Shown one piece after another: positions 1 to 5,435 of a stretch of 7,232 nt of DNA. The stretch lies in assembly GCA_019116185.1 (NCBI GenBank), contig DXCD01000199.1:1-7232 (forward strand). The letters run 5' to 3'. Origin of the DNA: Candidatus Mediterraneibacter stercorigallinarum. GTDB taxonomy: Bacteria; Bacillota; Clostridia; Lachnospirales; Lachnospiraceae. The position numbers and the translations under genes were made by a program. The notes under the pieces are model-generated. The model had not been told where the DNA came from, did not search any database, and saw only the letters and a list, made by a program, of their open reading frames with translations. Within the stretch, counting starts at the first letter, position 1, and every line of letters begins with the position of its first letter.

Positions 1-1197
1 CCCCCTCTTCTGTACAATCTGGCAGAACTGCAGAATGACTGTTCCAAAAGGTTCAAGATCAGCCCGGACGAGACCCTGCGCATTGTCCAGGAGCTCTACG
101 AAAAGAAACTGGTGACTTACCCCAGGACAGACGCCAGGGTGCTTTCCACGGCAGTGGCAAAGGAGATCAGCAGGAATCTGAACGGGCTGTCAAAATATCC
201 CATGGCTGCTCCGTATCTTAAGGACATTCTGGAATTCGGAAGCCATAAGGGACTGGCGAAGACAAGATATGTCAATGACAAGCAGATCACAGACCATTAT
301 GCTATCATTCCCACAGGGCAGGGGCTGGGAGCGGTTCATTCGCTGTCTGCCGTGTCACATAAAGTATATGACCTGATCGTGAGGAGATTTTTGAGTATTT
401 TCTATCCGCCGGCTGTATACCAGAAGGTGGCGATCGTGTCAAAGATCCGGGGCGAGAGCTTCTTTTCCAGCTTTAAAGTGCTGGCGGAGGAGGGATATCT
501 GAAAGTAGCGGGTACCCCCCAGGGAAAACGCCAGGCACAAGGCAGCGCACAGCAGTCAGACGCGCGGAGCGCGGAGGGACAGGAGAACAGTGTGGACACC
601 GTGGAAAAAGACGCGGGAGAAAGCGGGGACCAGAACCTTGATACCGCTTTATTTGAAGTCATAAAAACGCTGAAAAAAGGCACTGTGCTCCCGGTAAGAG
701 CCTTGGATATCAAGGAAGGAGAGACTTCTCCCCCGAAGCGGTACAATTCCGGTTCGATCATTCTTGCCATGGAAAATGCAGGACAGCTCATCGAGGATGA
801 AGAACTGAGGGCTCAGATCAAGGGAAGCGGCATCGGCACCAGCGCCACAAGGGCAGAGATCTTAAAGAAGCTGATCCACATCAAGTATCTTGCCCTGAAT
901 AAGAAAACTCAGATTATCACCCCGACTCTCCAGGGAGAAATGGTATATGATGTCGTAGACAATTCTATCAAATCGCTCCTGAATCCGGAGCTTACGGCAA
1001 GCTGGGAGAAGGGGCTGACCTATGTGGCGGAAGGGAGCATCACCCCGGATGAATATATGAAGAAGCTGGATGATTTCATCACCAGGAGGACAGTGGGGGT
1101 AAAAGGATTGAATAACCAGTATCAGCTAAGAGCCTGCTATGATAAGGCGGCAGGTTTTTATAAAAAGGCCGGAAACGGCAGAAAAGGAGACAAATAA
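1..1197 (+). CDS. topB: DNA topoisomerase III (type IA), C-terminal part; start lies before the window
   Basis: The reading frame is open from base 1 and gives 398 visible residues, so the 5' end (TOPRIM domain and first half of the core) is missing. A GTG at 112 is internal, because PPLLYNLAEL-type core sequence precedes it. Type IA topoisomerases relax or decatenate DNA by cutting one strand through a tyrosine. The active-site motif TYPRTD is at visible residues 39-44, with the catalytic Tyr at residue 40 (codon 118-120). The conserved HYAIIPT motif is at 99-105 and GIGTSATRAEI, a core hallmark, at about 277-287. Residues 176-215 form a polar, charged, low-complexity insert within the core. 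No C-terminal Cys4 zinc ribbon is seen, which favours topoisomerase III over TopA. The stop TAA directly abuts the next ATG. The family call is secure; topB rather than another type IA paralogue (for example plasmid-type) is likely. Confidence 0.93.
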   Translation, partial: PPLLYNLAELQNDCSKRFKISPDETLRIVQELYEKKLVTYPRTDARVLSTAVAKEISRNLNGLSKYPMAAPYLKDILEFGSHKGLAKTRYVNDKQITDHYAIIPTGQGLGAVHSLSAVSHKVYDLIVRRFLSIFYPPAVYQKVAIVSKIRGESFFSSFKVLAEEGYLKVAGTPQGKRQAQGSAQQSDARSAEGQENSVDTVEKDAGESGDQNLDTALFEVIKTLKKGTVLPVRALDIKEGETSPPKRYNSGSIILAMENAGQLIEDEELRAQIKGSGIGTSATRAEILKKLIHIKYLALNKKTQIITPTLQGEMVYDVVDNSIKSLLNPELTASWEKGLTYVAEGSITPDEYMKKLDDFITRRTVGVKGLNNQYQLRACYDKAAGFYKKAGNGRKGDK

Positions 1198-1869
1198 ATG
1201 GAAGCATTGACAGTAAAAGAACTCTATACACTGGACCAGACGATCGCAAAGGACATTTTTGACGGAGTGACTTATCCGTGGGAAGTCCTTCCGAAAATCA
1301 GCGCGTTTATCGTGGAGCTGGGCAATACGCTGAGCAGCGATGAATATGAGAAACGCGGAGAGAACGTATGGATCGCCAAGTCTGCAAAGGTGGCCCCGAC
1401 AGCTTATATCAACGGACCTGCCATTATCGGAAAGGACGCGGAAGTAAGGCACTGTGCATTTATCCGCGGCAATGCCATTGTCGGGGAAGGAGCAGTTGTA
1501 GGCAACTCCACAGAGCTGAAAAATGTGATCCTGTTTAATAAGGTACAGGTGCCGCATTATAACTATGTGGGAGATTCCATTCTTGGCTACAAGTCCCACA
1601 TGGGCGCCGGTTCCATTACATCAAATGTAAAATCAGACAAAAAGCTGGTTGTTGTAAAGACTCCGGAAGGAAATATTGAGACCGGAATGAAGAAATTCGG
1701 GGCAATGCTCGGTGATGAAGTGGAAGTCGGCTGCGGCAGCGTCCTTAATCCGGGAACCGTGGTGGGAAGCCACAGCAATATCTATCCCCTCTCCTCTGTA
1801 CGCGGGTTCGTGCCGGGAAACAGCATTTACAAAAAGCAGGGAGAAGTCGTGGAGAAGAGGGAAGACTGA
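1198..1869 (+). CDS. Left-handed beta-helix (hexapeptide repeat) protein, GlmU acetyltransferase-like
   Basis: This 223-residue protein has an N-terminal segment of about 55 residues, then hexapeptide-type rungs (about 57-200) of the left-handed parallel beta-helix fold. The stretch VGNSTELKN (101-109), followed by PHYNYVGDSILG (119-130) and GAGSITSN (136-143), closely follows the acetyltransferase active-site region of GlmU. His120 sits where GlmU has its catalytic base and Asn143 where GlmU has a conserved Asn. The N-terminal uridyltransferase (pyrophosphorylase) domain of GlmU is absent, so a full GlmU role is not supported even though such proteins are often labelled UDP-GlcNAc pyrophosphorylase-like. 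Acyl-CoA-dependent acyl transfer to a sugar nucleotide is plausible, but the substrate is unknown. The start follows AAGGAG (1184-1189) by 8 nt and the topoisomerase stop by 0 nt; the end overlaps the next gene by 1 nt. Confidence 0.85.
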   Translation: MEALTVKELYTLDQTIAKDIFDGVTYPWEVLPKISAFIVELGNTLSSDEYEKRGENVWIAKSAKVAPTAYINGPAIIGKDAEVRHCAFIRGNAIVGEGAVVGNSTELKNVILFNKVQVPHYNYVGDSILGYKSHMGAGSITSNVKSDKKLVVVKTPEGNIETGMKKFGAMLGDEVEVGCGSVLNPGTVVGSHSNIYPLSSVRGFVPGNSIYKKQGEVVEKRED

Positions 1870-2759
1870 TGAAAACGATCGGATTTATCGGAGTAGGACT
1901 CATGGGGAAATCCATGGTCCGCAATCTTATGAAAGCGGGATATGAACTCCATATCTATGCCCGCACGAAAGCAAAGGTGGAGGATGTGATCAGCGAGGGA
2001 GCTGTTTTCCATGAGTCCATCGCGGACTGTGTAAAGGGCAGGGACGCGGTTATCACGATCGTGGGCTTCCCGCAGGATGTGGAAGAAGTGTATTTTGACA
2101 GCGGAAATATCCTGGACAGCGCTGCGCCGGGCGCCTATCTGATCGATATGACGACCACCAGCCCCATGCTGGCGGAGAAGATCTATGAAGAAGGCACAAA
2201 GAGGGGCTTTCATGTGCTGGACGCGCCGGTGACCGGCGGCGACACCGGCGCGAAGGAAGGCACGCTCTCCATTCTTGTAGGAGGCGAAGAGGCAGATTAT
2301 AAAGCGTGCCTCCCGCTTTTTGAAGCGATGGGAACGAATATTAACTATGAGGGTAAGGCGGGCAGCGGACAGCACTGCAAGCTGGCGAACCAGATCATGA
2401 TCGCAGGCACGCTTTCAGGCGTGTGCGAGGCAATCACCTATGCGCAGGAGAAAGGGCTTGATCTGGATACATTTATGAAATCAGTGTCCGCAGGGGCCGC
2501 GGGCAGCAGGCAGCTGGATCTCTTCGGACCGAAGATTGCCGCGGGAGATTACACACCGGGATTCTTTATGAAGCATTTTATAAAAGATATGAAGCTTGCT
2601 CTCATCGAGGCAAATAAGAGCGGTCTTGACCTGGGCGTCTTAAGCCAGGTGCTGGCGAATTACGAGGAGCTTGAGGCAGAAGGATACGGAGAGCTGGGCA
2701 CACAGGCGCTGATCAAATTTTATGATGAAGAACACCGGTACAGCGGCGAAGAAGAGTAA
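1869..2759 (+). CDS. NAD(P)-dependent beta-hydroxyacid dehydrogenase (3-hydroxyisobutyrate dehydrogenase family)
   Basis: This 296-residue cytosolic oxidoreductase has the normal length for the family. The N-terminal Rossmann dinucleotide-binding motif is GFIGVGLMG, with G8, G10 and G13. The substrate-binding motif DAPVTGG is at 118-124. The catalytic-lysine motif GSGQHCKLANQ has Lys171 and Asn175, and a KDMKLA motif follows at 239-244. After the second strand the protein has ART..K (R32, T33, K36). This resembles the NRTxxK loop of NADPH-using glyoxylate/succinic semialdehyde reductases more than the Asp expected for NAD, so NADPH preference is inferred. The family interconverts a beta-hydroxyacid and its semialdehyde or keto form; hydroxyisobutyrate, tartronate semialdehyde, glyoxylate and succinic semialdehyde cannot be told apart here. 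The ATG overlaps the upstream TGA by 1 nt and GAGG at 1857-1860 serves as ribosome binding site. No clear terminator follows. Confidence 0.92.
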   Translation: MKTIGFIGVGLMGKSMVRNLMKAGYELHIYARTKAKVEDVISEGAVFHESIADCVKGRDAVITIVGFPQDVEEVYFDSGNILDSAAPGAYLIDMTTTSPMLAEKIYEEGTKRGFHVLDAPVTGGDTGAKEGTLSILVGGEEADYKACLPLFEAMGTNINYEGKAGSGQHCKLANQIMIAGTLSGVCEAITYAQEKGLDLDTFMKSVSAGAAGSRQLDLFGPKIAAGDYTPGFFMKHFIKDMKLALIEANKSGLDLGVLSQVLANYEELEAEGYGELGTQALIKFYDEEHRYSGEEE

Positions 2760-2771
2760 GGCAAATATATA

Positions 2772-2800
2772 TTGACAAACAGAAATGAGTCTCGTATTAT
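2772..2800 (+). promoter_or_regulatory. Sigma-A type promoter of the ABC transporter operon
   Basis: TTGACA at 2772-2777 is a perfect -35 box. TATTAT at 2795-2800 is a 5/6 -10 box, and the spacer is exactly 17 bp. Transcription should start near 2807, giving a leader of about 124 nt before the ATG at 2931. A TTG in the -35 box is in frame with the ATPase and lengthens its open frame by 53 codons, but it is promoter, not coding. I see no strong hairpin, riboswitch or leader peptide with a ribosome binding site in 2807-2920. Confidence 0.85.
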
Positions 2801-2920
2801 TGTATTAAATCAACAGTACAGTAATGCGGGGCTTTTTCTGTGCCGGGTTGAGCGGCGTATGAGAGGCAGTGATTTTGGACAGCCATCCCAGACCGCACAT
2901 CAGAGAGAGCCTGCATGGAC

Positions 2921-2926
2921 AGGAGG
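2921..2926 (+). promoter_or_regulatory. Ribosome binding site that fixes the ABC ATPase start
   Basis: A perfect AGGAGG lies 4 nt before ATG 2931. The residues starting there (MLEIQGLSKSYG) are the normal first strand of an ABC ATPase, so 2931 is preferred over the in-frame upstream TTG at 2772, which has no comparable site. Confidence 0.85.
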
Positions 2927-2930
2927 AATT

Positions 2931-3629
2931 ATGTTAGAGATACAGGGATTGAGTAAATCATATGGGAAAAATCTGGCGGTGGATGGCGTCAGCTTTGCTG
3001 TGCCGAACGGACAGGTGGGCATCCTTCTCGGACCGAACGGCGCGGGAAAGTCAACGATTATAAAGAGCATTGCAGGGCTTTTAAGATATAAAGGGGTGAT
3101 CCGGGTACAGGGTATTCCGGCAAGGCAGCTTGACGCGAAGAGGATATTTGCGTATGTGCCGGAAATACCGAGTATGTTCGATGCGCTTACGGTGAGAGAG
3201 CATATTGAATATGTCAGGATGGCATACAGCAGTGACATTACGGATGAAGAGATCGAAGAGATCCTGAAGGAATTCGAGATGGATGACAAGCAGGATAAGC
3301 TGGGAAATGAACTGTCAAAAGGTATGATGCAGAAAGTGAGCATCTGCTGCGCCCTGGCAGTGAAACCGAAAGTGATCCTTCTGGATGAACCGATGGTAGG
3401 TCTGGACCCGGCTGCGATCAAGACACTGAAGGAGGTCGTGCTCCGTCTGAGAGAACAGGGAGTGACTGTCCTGATCAGCACCCATATGCTGGAAATGGTA
3501 GAAGAACTATGGGATGTGATGTTCGTGATGGAAAAAGGGCATATCATCGGTTCTTATACAAAATCCGATGCAGAGGGAAGAGACCTGGATGAATTATTCT
3601 TTGCAATGACAGGCGGTGAGAAACAATGA
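2931..3629 (+). CDS. ABC transporter ATP-binding protein
   Basis: This 232-residue cytoplasmic ATPase powers the membrane partner encoded next to it. Walker A is GPNGAGKST (34-42). The Q-loop position reads YVPE, with Glu78 in place of Gln, as often seen in BcrA-type exporters. The signature motif is LSKGM (128-132) instead of LSGGQ. Walker B is VILLDEP (148-154) with catalytic Glu153, the D-loop is GLDP (157-160) and the switch His is His185 in ISTH. The length and a single nucleotide-binding domain fit an exporter of the ABC-2/Ecs type with no solute-binding protein. The stop overlaps the permease ATG by 4 bp (ATGA), implying translational coupling. The exported substrate is not evident; peptide, antibiotic-resistance and envelope roles are all possible. 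Transcription is from the promoter at 2772-2800. Confidence 0.95.
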   Translation: MLEIQGLSKSYGKNLAVDGVSFAVPNGQVGILLGPNGAGKSTIIKSIAGLLRYKGVIRVQGIPARQLDAKRIFAYVPEIPSMFDALTVREHIEYVRMAYSSDITDEEIEEILKEFEMDDKQDKLGNELSKGMMQKVSICCALAVKPKVILLDEPMVGLDPAAIKTLKEVVLRLREQGVTVLISTHMLEMVEELWDVMFVMEKGHIIGSYTKSDAEGRDLDELFFAMTGGEKQ

Positions 3630-5203
3630 GAGCACTGATGTATCTTACGAGACGCAGTCTCGTCAACAATCTGAAAAAGGCGGTGCACAGACCGTCCACC
3701 CTGATCGCATTGATTTTCGGCATTGTATACGGGATCTTTGTTGTGATATCCCTGGGAGGCCTGGCAGCAGGCATCCGCATGAATTCTGTGCGGGGGCTTG
3801 TGATCATTATCACAGTATGGAGCATTTACTCTACTTTCGGCAACTTTATGGGCTATTCTTCACGAAAAGGGATCCTGTTCAGACCGGGACACGCGCATTT
3901 TGTTTTCACGGCTCCGATCAGCCCTAAGCTAGTGCTTTTAAACGGGGCATGGATGAACTATCTTGTATCCACGATACTGTGGGTGATCCTTGCCATCGGA
4001 GGGCTCACTGTGTTTCAGGTTGAACCGTGGAAGGTGCTTCTGTTCTTCCTGACCGGGAGCGTGCTGGAGCTGGCTCTGGAAGTGGCGGTCATGGTATTTC
4101 TGTATACGAATGACCAGCTGCCGGAGGGGCTGATGAAAGGGATCCGTCTGGCGGTCAAAGTGTTCCTGATTGCGTTTACCCTCCTGATTGTCCTGTATTT
4201 CCGCAGGAACGGAATGTCCGTGGAGTCTGCGTCCGCGTTTATCGACTGGGATGTGCTCCAGATGCTCCCGGTGGCGGGATGGCAGATCGCGGCATACCGG
4301 CTGATCCTGCTGGGACCGACCACGCTCAATGTGATCTGTTCCTGCCTCTATGCAGCAACCGTCGTCCTGGCTGTTACAGCAGTGTGGCACATGCGCTGCG
4401 ACGGCGGATATTATGAAGAGGCTGCAAAGTTCGCGGATGATTATGCAGAGCTGAAACAGAAGCAGAAGAACGGAGAGGCAGTCTTTAGTATCGGCGGGAA
4501 GAAGAGAAAATTCCGCCAGGTGAAGGAGCGTATCAGCGCCCGGGGAGCGAAAGCGATCTTTTACAGGCAGCTTCTGGAATATAAGAAAGAGAAGTTTTTT
4601 ATCTTCTCAAAAGTTACGCTGATCGCCGTTGCCATTGCATTTATCTTTTCCTATACGCTCCGGGACACAGCGATGGAGTCCGGGGCGGGAGAGCTGTTTT
4701 TGCTCGGGATTGTTGCCTACATGTCCATCGTAATGAGCGGATACCTGGGGAAATGGGAAAATGAGCTGAAGAACCCGTATCTTTTCCTCATCCCCGACAC
4801 GCCCATGAAAAAGCTGTGGTACGCCACCTTGATGGAACATGTCAAAGCCCTGACAGACGGAAGTATTATCTGTATTCCGATCGGATTTTTCTGGCATGTG
4901 GAGCCGGTGTATGTTGTGTTCTGTATCCTGATCTATGCAGTGCTCCAGGCGGACCGTTTGTATACAAAGGTGATCGCCCAGTGCCTGGTGGGAGAAATCT
5001 TCGGAAAGACAGGGCAGGATCTGCTCAGGATGTGCATACAGTTTGCCCTTCTCGGCATGGGTGTGGGAGTGGCTGTTCTGGTCGGCGTTTTTATCAATAC
5101 ATGGCTGATCTTCCCGATTCTTCTTGTTTACAGTGTCATGGTTACCGCGGCAATGGGATTCCTCGCATCGCTGAGATTTGAGACCATGGAGCAGCTGGTC
5201 TGA
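3626..5203 (+). CDS. ABC exporter membrane subunit (ABC-2-like, duplicated-half permease)
   Basis: This 525-residue integral membrane protein should form the channel for the upstream ATPase. Hydrophobic segments lie at about 25-45, 56-76, 108-128, 138-160, 175-192, 235-254, 329-346, 356-373, 412-437, 470-490 and 493-514, with a long charged cytoplasmic loop at about 258-325. The length and pattern fit the poorly characterised 'putative ABC exporter' permeases of Firmicutes rather than a 6-helix ABC-2 permease; the family name is from memory. The halves look related: TLIA at 25-28 matches TLIA at 331-334, and FTAPISP (94-100) matches LIPDTP (388-393), each in the same position relative to nearby helices. 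There is no signal peptide, extracellular protease domain or binding protein. The ATG overlaps the ATPase stop by 4 bp, and the preceding site (AGGCGGTGAG) is weak, so coupling is likely. Substrate unknown. Confidence 0.88.
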   Translation: MRALMYLTRRSLVNNLKKAVHRPSTLIALIFGIVYGIFVVISLGGLAAGIRMNSVRGLVIIITVWSIYSTFGNFMGYSSRKGILFRPGHAHFVFTAPISPKLVLLNGAWMNYLVSTILWVILAIGGLTVFQVEPWKVLLFFLTGSVLELALEVAVMVFLYTNDQLPEGLMKGIRLAVKVFLIAFTLLIVLYFRRNGMSVESASAFIDWDVLQMLPVAGWQIAAYRLILLGPTTLNVICSCLYAATVVLAVTAVWHMRCDGGYYEEAAKFADDYAELKQKQKNGEAVFSIGGKKRKFRQVKERISARGAKAIFYRQLLEYKKEKFFIFSKVTLIAVAIAFIFSYTLRDTAMESGAGELFLLGIVAYMSIVMSGYLGKWENELKNPYLFLIPDTPMKKLWYATLMEHVKALTDGSIICIPIGFFWHVEPVYVVFCILIYAVLQADRLYTKVIAQCLVGEIFGKTGQDLLRMCIQFALLGMGVGVAVLVGVFINTWLIFPILLVYSVMVTAAMGFLASLRFETMEQLV

Positions 5204-5260
5204 AACGAGAAAAAAAGAAAAATGAAATAAAAGCAAAAATAAATACAAATAGAAGTAAAA
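5204..5260 (+). promoter_or_regulatory. A-rich tract upstream of the symporter promoter (possible UP element or bent DNA)
   Basis: This stretch of 57 nt is mostly A on the + strand, with few T or C, and ends 5 nt before the -35 box at 5266. Runs of three or more A are centred near 5213, 5220, 5237, 5248 and 5258, the last three about one helical turn apart. A-tracts here could act as an UP element or bend DNA. This is inference from position and composition only. Confidence 0.45.
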
Positions 5261-5265
5261 GCCGG

Positions 5266-5295
5266 TTGACACGGGCGGAAAGCCCGTGTTATTCT
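5266..5295 (+). promoter_or_regulatory. Probable promoter of the symporter gene
   Basis: TTGACA at 5266-5271 is a perfect -35 box. The best -10 is TATTCT at 5290-5295 (4/6) with an 18-bp spacer. A start near 5302 would give a leader of about 134 nt. The weak -10 and slightly long spacer, together with the inverted repeat filling the spacer, suggest a regulated promoter. Confidence 0.6.
5269..5289. repeat. Perfect 8-bp inverted repeat inside the symporter promoter
   Basis: ACACGGGC (5269-5276) and GCCCGTGT (5282-5289) are exact reverse complements around a 5-nt loop GGAAA. The dyad runs from the end of the -35 box to the edge of the -10 box. It could be an operator, which would fit a repressor or a MerR-like activator. 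It could also act as the terminator hairpin of the ABC operon ending at 5203, but the following TATTCTAT is a poor U-tract. The repeat itself is certain; its role is not. Confidence 0.8.
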
Positions 5296-5314
5296 ATACA
5301 AAGATACTTTATTG

Positions 5315-5337
5315 CTTTAAAGCGTTACGCTTTAAAG
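5315..5337. repeat. Perfect 10-bp inverted repeat in the symporter leader
   Basis: CTTTAAAGCG (5315-5324) and CGCTTTAAAG (5328-5337) pair perfectly around TTA, with two flanking wobble pairs and one further A-T pair. Each arm lies in a near-palindrome: GCTTTAAAGC at 5314-5323 and GCTTTAAAGT at 5329-5338, 15 bp apart. The site begins about 10 nt after the predicted transcript start, so it could be a double operator or a 5' hairpin protecting the mRNA. The centre AAGCGTTA (5320-5327) also matches the core of the CcpA cre consensus, but its flanks do not. No U-tract follows, so it is not an intrinsic terminator. Confidence 0.8.
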
Positions 5338-5370
5338 TGAATTAGCAAAATAATATATGGTTTCTGATCA

Positions 5371-5394
5371 ATATACAGATGATCTGCCGTATAT
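5371..5394. repeat. Weak imperfect dyad in the symporter leader
   Basis: ATATA and CAGAT (5371-5380) face ATCTG (5382-5386) and GTATAT (5389-5394), with a 2-nt CC bulge between the two inner and outer arms. The inner CAGAT-G-ATCTG part is exact but short. AT-rich dyads of this size arise by chance, so a function is uncertain. Confidence 0.3.
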
Positions 5395-5435
5395 AGAGAA
5401 AAAGGAACAAAAAACAGAAAGTAGAGGAAAAAGAG

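Noticed and set aside
112..1197. Topoisomerase starting at GTG 112
   Set aside because: The frame is open to base 1 with conserved core sequence, and the GTG lies two codons before the catalytic tyrosine.
1827..2375. Minus-strand open frame of 182 codons opposite the dehydrogenase
   Set aside because: It overlaps two well-supported genes, has no recognisable domain and no promoter; the other minus-strand frames, including 4607-5272 and 6510-7025, are rejected for the same reasons.
2824..2862. 12-codon leader peptide before the ABC operon
   Set aside because: No ribosome binding site, no codon pattern suggestive of attenuation and no following terminator/antiterminator pair.
2772..2930. 53-codon N-terminal extension of the ABC ATPase from TTG
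   Set aside because: The TTG is part of a perfect -35 box, lacks a ribosome binding site, and the extension does not look like ABC ATPase sequence; ATG 2931 follows AGGAGG.
5315..5337. Intrinsic terminator
   Set aside because: The perfect hairpin is followed by TGAATTAGC, not a T-run, and lies in the symporter leader.
5315..5337. Confident cre (CcpA) site
   Set aside because: Only the core AAGCGTTA fits; the outer conserved G, C and final A/T do not, so it is kept only as a weak alternative.
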